64,000 nt of DNA from Paratinospora sagittata (Eukaryota; Streptophyta; Magnoliopsida; Ranunculales; Menispermaceae), in assembly GCA_035771175.1 (NCBI GenBank), contig CM069597.1, forward strand, positions 11,257,001 through 11,321,000. Direction: 5' to 3'. Positions 10,605 to 20,591 of the stretch are shown one piece after another. Positions within the stretch are counted from its first letter, which is position 1. Every line of letters starts with the position of its first letter. A model generated the notes under the pieces. The model was not told the origin of the DNA and ran no database searches. It worked only from the letters and a program-made list of their open reading frames with translations. Position numbers and translations under genes: made by a program.

Positions 10605-12138
10605 TGATCGTGAATATTTTGTATCGCAAGTGTACGATAGTCAAGTTATATACCAAAGTGAGTTGGGTTATCGTATCCACAGGGAAGGTAATTTTACTAT
10701 TAAAAATGCCCAATTCTACAATAATTAATGGTACTATCGACGTGATAAGAAAAAGAGATGATTTAATAGTTGAAATTAAAACGAACAAAATTAAAGTAAA
10801 TCAATGCAAATTAAATGAAAATTGGAGAGAAATCAATGGATTTATAGTTCTAGAGTTTAGATCTCACTATGTTGTCTCTCATGATCTCTAATAATTGTAT
10901 TAATAAATTAATTTTTGAAATTTATAAATCCTGAATTCAAACCCCTCTCTCAAGTGATAGCTTGAATATCTACTCTCGATCTATCGATTCCCTCGCTCGA
11001 GGGACAAACCATTAGATTAAGAATGCCTTAGGTTCTATGATTCATTTTAATGGATTTCAAAGGGTTTTGTAGATCTCTTGACTTGATACTCTACCCTAGG
11101 TTACAAATCCCTTGCTCCAATTCGATAACACCTCTCTTGAGTGTAAGAAACCAAATCTAAGTTCATTCAAAGAGTAATTAGCAATTTGAAAGCATTAAGC
11201 ATGGAGAATCATAAATAAACCCAAAAGATTGCTCAAAAACACATAAACAATGAATCAATTACAAGATCCAACAAAGCTAAATCAAAACTCTAGATTATCT
11301 ATTTAGTTCATAAACCAATCTATGGATACAAGATAGAAAAGATGAAGAACAAGGAAAGGAAACATTTAAAGAACTTTTAGAAATAGAAATTAAAAAATGA
11401 AAACCCCCCTTGAAGATCTTCTTCTTCTTCCTCTTGCAAAACTTGCAACTCCTCCCAACTTTCTCCTCTTCTTTCTAGCTTCCCTTTCTCTCCTCCCTTT
11501 TGCAAACCCTAGCCGTCCTTATATCCCTTTAAGTCTAGAAGAAGTAGAAAAAAACTGCATCCAATTCCGAGTTGTATAACCTAAGATATGGCAAAAATAC
11601 AAACACTGGACAAAAGTTTTCGTATTAGCGCTGCGATGGGCGTTGTGGCGCCCAGAACGTGAAATGCCCCATTTTGTACATTTTCTTCATGTTTTTGCAC
11701 TTTTTCTCGATGGGACTTGTTGTGCAATGCCTTGGGACTTTTTCACCATCTTTTATGCCTCATTTAATCCCTTTAAAGCTCTTTATTCTCCTACAAAACA
11801 AAACACAAAAACACAAGTAAGTCCATCATACTAATCAATTGCTAAAACTCAAAATGCAACTATATACTAAAAATGCAACATGAAACATGATAACATGAAA
11901 ATGATACTAATAATTTTTGAAAAAAATTCTAAAAATCATATTTATTTTCCTAAACTAACCTAATGCATTTTATTCATGAAAACAACTAAAGCTAACCTAT
12001 AAAACTCATACAAACATTAAAATGAACCTAAGACACAAAATATGCAAAATATGCCAAAAACACCTAGAAATTGGGAAAATGTTTCTAAAAACCTAATAAA
12101 AATCTTACAAATTACTATGTATAAAACTCAACTTATCA
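10605..12138 (-). mobile_element. Athila-like solo LTR S1
   Basis: A TG...CA unit of 1534 bp. On the minus strand it starts TGATAAGTTG and ends CACGATCA. It is flanked by perfect 5-bp duplications CATGT (10600-10604 and 12139-12143), and removing it restores the Copia pol frame. The minus-strand word GGATACGATAACCC near the end is shared with the Ath1 LTR, giving the family. A GC-rich pocket (about 11626-11655, GCGCTGCG...GGCGCCC) lies upstream of the leader with CTAGGGTTT. No internal sequence remains, so this is a recombinant solo LTR. Confidence 0.9.
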
Positions 12139-12288
12139 CATGTGCAACGAGGAGATGTGAAATTGATCCATGTTGGAACTCAAGATCAATTAGTTGATAT
12201 TTTTACAAAGCCTTCGGCTAAAGATCAATTTTCACACATACGACGAGAATTGGGCATGTTTGACTTCTCAAACTTGCCGAGCACTTAA
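12139..12288 (+). pseudogene. element C pol, RNase H C-terminal part
   Basis: Fifty codons including the stop continue the RNase H frame after the S1 solo LTR. They include GTQDQLVDIFTKP and HIRRELGMF, the last conserved Copia blocks, and end at TAA 12286-12288. Together with 9880-10604 it gives a stop-free RT-RNase H tail of about 290 codons, so element C lost function mainly by insertion. Confidence 0.88.
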
Positions 12289-12937
12289 TTGATTATATAC
12301 TCCGGCTACCTCATTTGCTGCCACCGCTATCATACCTGATGCAAATGCTAGCAGCACCCCTGTGGCAGATGATGCCCCGACTTCATCGGATATATTTGCT
12401 GGGCTAGGATCTATTGATCCTCGATCATCCCCTCCATCATAGGCACTCCTCTTTTTTGATATTTCAAAGGGGGAGAGAGATTTGTATGATTGGTCTAATT
12501 GACTAGTCATTTTGTGCTCACACATAGGGGGAATGTTCATACACTCAGGGGGAGTGTCTGGAGTTTTGGATATACATTTTTGGAGATGCTCTTGTATATG
12601 CATTTTGTATTTTTTTGTTCACACTGTTGTATCTTTGTTATTTTTGTTATATCTTTTGATGTACACATCAATGATTACATGTATATGTTTTGACTTGAAT
12701 ATATTGGTATACATGTACGATTTTGTTCTCAATCATATGCTTGAGTATGTTTTATTGGTATCTGATTAATATCTCTCTACATGGTATTGAATGTTAAATG
12801 ATTTATTAAGTGGTATTTTCTTGAAAATGGCGTGATAAAATTATTCACTTAACTCATTCATTCACTTGAGACATCATGCTTCTTGCTTCAATTAGGCCAA
12901 TATTGAATGTGTTTAAAATCATCAAAAAGGCAGAGAT
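12289..12937 (+). other. element C 3' untranslated region with repeated polypurine tracts
   Basis: Noncoding except for a low-complexity frame at about 12298-12441 rich in Ala, Thr, Ser and Pro (TSFAATAIIPDANASST...) that lacks an ATG and is offset by one base from pol. Several purine runs follow: AAAGGGGGAGAGAG (about 12467), AGGGGGAATG, CAGGGGGAGTG, and the terminal AAAAAGGCAGAGAT at 12924-12937 next to the LTR. Multiple polypurine-like runs are characteristic of Sireviruses. Confidence 0.7.
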
Positions 12938-14119
12938 TGTTGATGTAACTACTCTCACCCGATTTTATTTTGATGATTATAAACAACATGCCCGTGTTAT
13001 CTAATCTCTTTGACGTAGTTGTTTCAGTGCTAACTAGATATATCAATTGGACCCAACTGCATTGTCAAAGCGTGTGGAAGGAACAACTCCTCACAAAAAT
13101 TCAAGAGCTTCATGGTTGTATTTCTTTAGAATCTTAGTGTTGTAGGGTTAACATTTACATGTTCCAACCACACATGATTTGCATCTTTTTAAAATTCATG
13201 TATAAAGTTTATAATTCTCATGCATATACTTTATTACATGATTTATCATGCATGCACACATACTAGCTTGTTAATTATGCTATCACATGATTAGAATTGC
13301 TCATCATGCATATATTTATATGTGATCAACATGCATTACTTTCACCAACTTTGCATGGTTTTACCGTTTTATGTAAAATGCTCTCATTGTCTTAATCATT
13401 GGTTTAATCAATCAAATTATTCATGTTTAACCTTGATTATTGTATCTCAATTGTGTCAAAATGTTGATTTATGTTTTTGACAGTGTCCTAAACCTAATTA
13501 GATAAAAAATCGAATTTCTATCATTTCATAGTGAAGGAACGTGTTCCTGGTTGAAGGAACTCGCTCATGAACATTTTTTCCGAGACTCAGAATTTTTTAT
13601 CAGGGAAGAAACACGCTCCTATGACATTTTCCGAGACTCAAAATTGTTTTGATTAGGGAGAAGAAACGCGCTCCTGTTGCGGGGGTAAAATGGAAAATTT
13701 TAAAGAGTCATTGGTTCTTGTTGAAGGAACTCGTTCTTATGCCCAACGAACACTTTGAGGAACACGCTCCTTTAGTGGAGGAAAATTTGAAACTTTTCGT
13801 ATTTCAAACCAGAAGTGCGCTCCTGCTTCGAGGAACATGTTCATGTGCCTCCGTGCGATGTTTGTCTATAAACACCGCACTTGCTTATTTAAAAAATAAC
13901 TTTTGCAAAACTTAAGAGAACTTGAACGATTTTTTTACAGTGTTTATACTCGTCTAAAACAAGCTCCTAAGCTTATTTCAAACATTTTTCAAGCAAAAGT
14001 TCAACCACACTAGATCATTTGATCCATGCTTCCGAAATTTCTCCACATTTTTTCTAAACCTTGAGAAACCTTGGAGTTTCTCTTGTGCAAGTATTTAAGA
14101 CGATTTTAATGGTTTCAAC
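12938..14119 (+). mobile_element. element C 3' LTR, first part
   Basis: It starts TGTTGATGTAACT right after the polypurine tract. The word TTTTGATGATTATAAAC near the start is shared in form with families A and D. Palindromic words with AGGAACGTGTTCCT lie at 13530-13860, and a TATA box at 13867-13873. The LTR is cut at 14119 by element A1 (target TCAAC, 14115-14119). The missing remainder is at 38511-39636 on the minus strand, inside the inverted block. Confidence 0.85.
13530..13860 (+). repeat. palindromic U3 word array in LTR C
   Basis: About eight words of the form AGGAACrcGyTCCT, for example AGGAACGTGTTCCT (a perfect 14-base palindrome, about 13534-13547), AACACGCTCCT, AACGCGCTCCT and AGGAACATGTTC, spaced 25-60 bp apart upstream of the TATA box. 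Confidence 0.8.
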
Positions 14120-14504
14120 TATTGAACCAATTATTCTCATGTCCCTTATGAGAATATGTCCCTAATATGAAAGATATTTTGATGATTACAAACCACATTC
14201 TGTTTATGTCATTACTGCACATATGACAAATCTAATCTTACTTGAAGGTTTCAAAGAATCAATGATGCATGGCGAACATATTAAAGATCTTCTTGAAGAC
14301 CATGATCATTTGAAGATGTTCGGTTGTATGATTAGATTATGATAGGTTGTTGGACCTTCTATGTCATATGATTCAGCGATATGAATGTCTGCATGTTTTA
14401 ATCGATCATTTGCATATTCGATTTAATCCGGTTACATTATGTTTTATCGAGCTTTAATTGAGAAATAAAAAACCGCTTTTATAAAGTCTTTTTGGACACT
14501 AATG

Positions 14505-15115
14505 TTTTAAGCAGCGCCCTCCTGGACTTGATGAGTCAGGACGCTGATAAAATATTAGGAAGCTCAAGGTTGAATTGAATTGATTAATAAGGACGCTTTC
14601 TTGTAAGTAACGACCTTTCTTTTATCAACCTTTGAGAATGTCAGGACACTGACTTAGTTTCAGCTTGTTGGAAGTTCTTTTTGTTTTCAAGTGATTTCTA
14701 TCTTTAAGGGCGCTGATAGTTATAAGTTGAATAAACTATCAGGACGCTACTTGTGTAGGAGCGCTCTCATCTTTTGGAATCAACATAATAACCTTCAGGA
14801 CACTTACTGTCCATCAGCGAACTTAACATCTTTTAAGTTTGTTTTAAAACTGATTTTAAATTTCAGGACGCTAACTCCTGAGTAGCACCCTCGTGGGCTT
14901 AATGTTTTGAAACAAAGTAGGATGCTAACTGCGAAGTAGCGCCCTTATGATTTGAGTTGTTTAAATCGTCAAAGTAAGTCAGGACTCTTACGACTTAGTA
15001 GCGACCTCACTTCAATGTTCAACAGGACGCTTATGCTCCATGAGCACCCTCAAGGAACAAAAGAACAAAAAGTTGATCTTATGCGCAAGGACGCTAATTC
15101 AACAAATGTTACTAT
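14505..15115 (+). repeat. U3 hairpin words of LTR A1 (AGGACGCT...AGCGCCCTC)
   Basis: Seven to eight units spaced about 60-90 bp. AGGACGCTAAC and a downstream GTAGCGCCCTC can pair as short stem-loops, clearest at about 14865-14895. Many copies show CG changed to TG or CA, as expected from cytosine methylation. Confidence 0.75.
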
Positions 15116-15784
15116 TCTGAAAATAGCACCATTTATGTTGCTTTCTTCATAATCGTACGAATACTTTTTAGAATTTTTCAGAATCGTACAACTTTTTCAA
15201 AACATTTTGAACGTTCTGAAAGCATGTCAGAACATTCTCTTTTCGTAATAGGATCAGATGATTCAGGTGCTATCGCCGTAATGTGCATTAAGCTGAATCA
15301 ATCCATTTCGGGAAAGAATGTATACGTTGTATTTGAAATAACCTAGAGCGCCAAAATCATCAAGTCTATTGCGCCTCTGTTATTCCCATATATATGTGCT
15401 GCCTTAGAACAAAAAAACTACTAATGAAATACGAATACTGATATTCATTCAAAATGCCTTAACAGTTTTCACTTGTGCCAAAACACTTTTTGAAATTTAG
15501 TCGTCTTTCACTTGTGCTTGATCTTACGATCTTTTGAACGAAAAACTTCAAGTCTTCTGGGTTGATTGATCTTCATCTTTATTATTTTGACAATCTATTG
15601 AAGAAAACAAAAGCTCTTTGAACCTGTTTCCAACATAAACTTCATCATACATATTTTGTTAAATTTGTGATCACAGAAGGTTCAATCCAAAGCTTTGTAA
15701 GTATCACTTTGATTCAAAGTAAAGAGAATAATATCTCATCTTGTATTAAATTTGCAGTGTCTGGTTAGTCACTGGGCAAGAGCA

Positions 15785-15955
15785 AGTGTTGCTCGTAGTT
15801 ATAACGTTCATCTCACACCCGGAAGTTGAGAAATGGTCTTCTCACACCCGAAAGTTGAGAAACGGTCTTCTCACACTCGTAAGTTGAGAAACGGTAGTTC
15901 TCACACCCGTAAGTTGAGAAAGTGTACTGGTTTTATCTTCACCCATAAGAAGGTC
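15785..15955 (+). repeat. hairpin array in R-U5 of A1 5' LTR
   Basis: GAGCAA/TTGCTC is followed by four units TCTCA-loop-TGAGA and one CTTC-loop-GAAG. Loops stay near CACCCGTAAGT. Units are about 30 bp long and lie between the TATA box and the primer site. Confidence 0.8.
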
Positions 15956-16177
15956 CATAGTGGAGTTTGAACAAATCTTAACTGAGGAGGTTAGGTAGTG
16001 GATGTAGGCATGGCCGAACCACTATAAATCTTGCTTGCATTGTTCCATTTACATTTGTTGTATTTGATTACTATAATTTGTTTAATCTGCTTTTATTATT
16101 CTGCACAATTTTAAGAAAGGTTAAAATATACTAAGTGTCCAATTCACCCCCCTTTTGGACATATCTGGGCCAACAAT

Positions 16178-16189
16178 TGGTATCAGAGC
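16178..16189 (+). promoter_or_regulatory. primer binding site of A1
   Basis: TGGTATCAGAGC two bases after the LTR end, complementary to initiator tRNA-Met; exact match to the usual site. Confidence 0.92.
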
Positions 16190-16228
16190 ATGTTAACCGT
16201 CAAAGTATCTAACCATTTTTGATTGAGT

Positions 16229-17846
16229 ATGGCAGGACAAAACGAAAGAAGTACTTATCTCTCAGGTGAAGGAAACTCCACCAACCGACCACCATTGTTC
16301 AAGGGAGAAAACTATTCACATTGGAAAACTAAGATTAGGTACTACCTAAAAGCCCAAGATTTAGAGATGTTGGATGTTGTGACGAACGACTTTCCAACAC
16401 CTACTAAAATAATTGATGGTGCTACTGTCCCAAAGGAAATAGACGAATGGAGTACCAAGGAAAAGAAAAGAAAACTATTGAATAACCAAGCTGTAAACAT
16501 TTTGTTTTGCAGTTTATGAGTTGAAGAGTTCAATAGAGTTAGTGCGTGTGAAATCGCTAAGGAAATCTGGAATAAGTTAGAGGTCGCTCACAAGGGAACT
16601 TTGCAAGTTAAAACGATAAAGTTCCAACTGTTAGTTGAAAAATATGAGACTTATAGGATGAGGAAACTGACTCGACAGCTGAGGCTACTGCTCGGTTTAC
16701 AACAAACATCAATGAGATGAAGAACCTAAGAAAAATCTATGACCAAGAAGAAACTGTTAGAAAGCTTCTAAGAGGCTTACGCAGAGCATGGGAACCCAAG
16801 GCCACGACCATTGAAGAAGCCAAGAATCTGGCTGAATACACTTTTAATGAACTATGCGATTCATTAATGGTTCATGAAATGAAAATAATGGATAAGATGA
16901 GCCCGGTCAAGGTCAAGGAAAAAGAAAAGAAATCTATTGCGCTCAATGTTGAAACTGATTCTGAAAATGATTCAGACTCAGAAGATGACATGGCTATGTT
17001 GTCTAGAAAGTTTAACAAGTTGCTTAGGAGAAAGAGTTAGAATAACTCTTACTCAATGTTTCACAAAGGAAAGAAACCTGAGTCTAAGTCTGTAGAGTTA
17101 ATATGTTACGACTGTAACAAACCAGGTCATGTAAAGAGTGAATGTCCCATTAAATATAAGAATAACTCAAGCTCATATAGAAAGTACAAGAAAGTTCTCA
17201 AAGCTACATGGGATGACTCAAGCTCAAGCGAAGATGAAGCGTATTCAGATCACACTGCTGCACTGTGCTAAATGGCAAGCACCGAGGTAAAATATGAACC
17301 CATTGACCAACTTAATGATATTTATACTCAAATTCAGAAGCTTAAGACAAAACTTAGTAAAGAGACCAAGAAAATGAAAAGCTCAAGCATAGTCTTGAAG
17401 AAGCTCTTGAGGAAATATAATTCCAACAATAAGAGCTAGACGGAATGTCTCTAGACAATGAACAACTGAAGAAAGTTGTTGGGAAACTAAAAATTGAAAA
17501 TGAAACTATTAGAAAGGAAAAGGAAGATCTGAACTGCACCATGACTAAATTTTCAAATGGTCAAAACTTTTTTGACAAGATGTTAGGATCACAAAGATGT
17601 GCTTTCGACAAAACTGGCTTAGGCTATACTCATGAGTTGAAACAAAAGGAATACAATAACTTACTGACCAAACGACCAACATGCCACAAATGTCATAAGG
17701 AAGGTCATACCACACTTAGATGTAATATCTTAAGTAGAAAGAAAAAGAAATATGCATGGATTGAAAAATCTGTTCTTACTGATGCTAACATGCATGGACC
17801 CAAACTTGCATGGGTACCAAAGTCAAAAGTATTTTATGTTGTGTAG
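16229..17846 (+). pseudogene. element A1 gag (Sirevirus-like)
   Basis: Capsid/nucleocapsid protein that packages element RNA. ATG 16229 begins MAGQNERST, 40 bp after the primer site; the A2 copy starts the same way. Order: N-terminal region with LFKGENYSHWKTKI, a UBN2-type capsid region (EFNRVSACE...EIW, then FTTNINEMKNL), an acidic linker, a CCHC zinc knuckle (17104-17145, CYDCNKPGHVKSEC), a Lys/Glu-rich coiled coil, and a second CCHC knuckle (17682-17723, CHKCHKEGHTTLRC). Damage: TGA at 16517, a one-base loss near 16660, TAG at 17038, TAA near 17269 and a frameshift near 17370. The final TAG at 17844-17846 is shared with A2 and may be a functional gag-pol stop rather than damage. Confidence 0.88.
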
Positions 17847-19777
17847 ATATGCAAAAATAAAGATATATGGTATCTAGACAGCGGTTATTCAAGGCATATG
17901 ACTAGAGATAAATCTAAATTTCTAAGCCTTGAAAAAAAGAAAGGAGAAAAGGTCACTTTCGGAGATGACAACAAAGGTGACATTGAAGGCATCGGAACTA
18001 TTGGTAACTATTTTCTATCCATATCTGATGTACTTTATGTTAAAGGGCTTAAGCATAATCTCTTGAGCATAAGTCAATTACGTGACAAGGGTTATGACAT
18101 TTCATTTGAAGCAAATAGGTGCACTGTCAAGCATGCTGATAAAACCATTGCACTCATGGCATCTAGACTTAAGAATGTGTATTGCACAAACTTTAATGAC
18201 ATGAAGAAACAAAATGTAACATGTTTAAGTGTTATTTCTTGTAATGATGCATGGTTATGGCATAAGAGATTAGCTCATGTCAATATGGATAACATATCTA
18301 GAATTGTCAAACATGATCTTGCGAAGGGTATTTCGAAAGGAACTTACTCAAATAACAAGGTATGTGAACCATGTTAACTTGGTAAGCATACTCGATCATC
18401 ATTTAAGAGCAAGAGGCATCAATCAACCTCCAGAGCTCTCGAACTGATTCACATGGATCTTTTTGGACCAACCAAAACCCAAAGCTTAGGTGGTAAATTA
18501 TATGTGTTTGTGAGTGTTAATGACTTTACTCGATTCACATGGGTATTTCTTTTAGCTCATAATTCTGATGCATGTGAAACATTTATAAAATTCTATAAGA
18601 GAGTCAAAATTGAAAAGGGTTATAAAATCAACATAATTAGGAGTGGTAGAAGTGGATTTGTCAATAAAAATCTCGAAGAATTTTGTAACAACCAAGGTTG
18701 CTCTCACCATCTATCAGCCCCTAGGACACCACAACAAAATGGTGTAGTTGAAAGAAAGAATAGAACTCTGCAGGAGATGTGTAGAACAATGCTTAATGAG
18801 TATAACACTATAAATCATTTTTGGGGTGAAGCTATTAATATTGCCTGCTATGTGATGAATCGAGTTCTAATCAGAAGAGATTTGAATAAAACTCCATATG
18901 AACTATGAAAGGGTAGAACACCCAACTTTAGTTACTTTCGAGTATTCAGATGTAAATGTTTTATTCTTAATGATAAAGATAATCTAGAGAAGTTTGAACC
19001 TAAGTCTGACATAGGAATCTTCTTAGGATATTCTTCTCATAGTAGAACCTACAGAGTGTTCAACAAATCTAATCAAACTGTAAAAGAATCAATTCACGTA
19101 AATTTTGATGAAAATGAAAATAAGAAAAGTCTTAAGGAGGAATTTAAACAATTAAATTTTGATGATGATGAACCAAGACAACCAAGATTATAGATCTTGA
19201 GCCTGAACCATCTTTAGATAAAAACTCTAGACTGCTTTAAGGTCTTTCCCAAGATCAAATTTTAGGAGATCCATGAAAGGGTGTATCAACTAGAGCTTCA
19301 TTTCAAAAATATCAGGGGCTTGTTGCTTTTGTATCACAATTTGAACTAATTAAAGTGGAAGAGGCACTGAAAGATGAAAACTGGATTCTTGCTATGCAAG
19401 AAGAACTAGGACATTTTGTGTGCAACAAAGTATGGGAATTAGTTCCTAGACCTTTTCATCAATCTGTTATAGGAACCAAATGGATCTTTAAAATCAAAAA
19501 GAATGAACAAGGTATCATTGTCCGCAATAAGGCTAGATTGGTTGCATAAGGGTACAACCAAGAAGAAGGCATAGACTTCAAAGAAGGCATAGACTTCAAA
19601 GAAGTCTTTGCCCCGATAGCAAGATTAGAGGCCATAAGGATGCTACTGGCTTATGCTTGTTACAAGGATTTTCCCTTATACCAAATGGATGTAAAGAGTG
19701 TTTTTCTAAATGGATACATCAATGAAGAGGTATATATGGAACAACTTCCAGGATTTGAGGATGCTCAAGACCCGAAA
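17847..19777 (+). pseudogene. element A1 pol, first part (protease, integrase, start of RT)
   Basis: In frame with gag across the TAG at 17844. The protease motif DSG is at 17875-17883. The pre-integrase zinc site follows: H-H around 18258-18275 and C-C at 18362-18373. The integrase core has Asp in MDLFGPT (18453) and Glu in VVERKNRT (about 18747). The central catalytic Asp is replaced by Gly (IIRSGRSG, about 18640; A2 keeps IIRSDRGG), so this integrase would be dead. Stops interrupt at 18375, 18906, near 19190 and at 19547. RT begins with WIFKIKKNEQG. A direct 18-bp duplication repeats GIDFKE at about 19569-19604. The frame is then cut by a 3-kb solo LTR. Confidence 0.88.
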
Positions 19778-20498
19778 TGTGGCGACCCCGCATCACGGAC
19801 CACCAACCCCGCAAGGAATGGTGTGCAGAATGCCGGGGCGAGACGCCCGGCGTAGGCTTCTCCAACCACTTCTCAACCTCCATGAGGTGGTTGAGACCCT
19901 ACGAGCCTTATCCCAAACAACGACATAATATAAAAAGGTACTAAACAAAACTACCAACCGTATTAATCATCCAAGACAAGAGATACTCCATAAAAATGAA
20001 CCATAAATAATACCATCATAATCCCTATAGTCCATCAAGATTGACATACACATAAAGTCCAAAACTATGGGTACAAAAAAACCCTCATATGCCCACATGG
20101 TCTATCTAACAAGTCTCAACTCACCCATACTACAATGTGGTTAGTGTTATAATTACATAGTCCAAAATATAATACATCATAATTTCAAACACAATTCAAT
20201 CAAAATGTCTCTCAACTCACATCGAGGCCTTGGATTCTCTCGCAGGCAAGGCCCTCAAGATATGACTACTCCTTTGCCCTTATTCGGGACAGAAGGACCT
20301 GAAAGAGGAAAATGAGGGTGAGCCAACGGTGCCCAGTGAATAGAATTCAAATATCCTATCAATACTCATCAATAAATATCATGTATGCATGTCAATGTGT
20401 AGCATGATTAAAAGCTCATAACATATAGATATCAAACATTTATAATAAGTTCGATGCAAGTAAAAGTTTATCAATTTGGATCCACGTTCCACATGCAT

Positions 20499-20591
20499 TG
20501 GGGTTACTAGTGCACGTCTATTTCACCGTACCGTTGACCCCAATCATGTTTATTTGGGGTTACTAGTGCACGTCTATTTCACCGTACCGTT
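20499..20591 (+). repeat. short direct duplication in the G solo LTR
   Basis: A word from TTGGGGTTACTAGTGCACG to TTTCACCGTACCGTT appears at about 20499-20534 and again at about 20553-20591 with almost no difference. Confidence 0.85.

Larger units (their letters stand above)
14120..16175 (+). mobile_element. element A1, 5' LTR
   Basis: Its start aligns with the A1 3' LTR at 24201 (TGTTGAACC; here TATTGAACC). It ends GGGCCAACA at 16175, two bases before the primer site; length 2056 bp. U3 carries the AGGACGCT/AGCGCCCTC hairpin words (14505-15115). The TATA region is at 15388-15396 (CATATATATG). The transcribed part holds a hairpin array (15785-15955), the GGTTAGGTAGTGG...CCACTATAAATC block, and the C-rich-loop hairpin. 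The left target copy is TCAAC (14115-14119); its partner lies at 39637-39641 on the minus strand. Confidence 0.92.

Noticed and set aside
12268..12603. 111-codon minus-strand frame
   Set aside because: It is the antisense of the element C 3' tail and crosses the pol stop and polypurine runs. No codon pattern or homology supports it.
16178..16189. tRNA-like words at LTR ends as tRNA genes
   Set aside because: Only the 12-base primer match is present; there is no tRNA body. They are primer binding sites.
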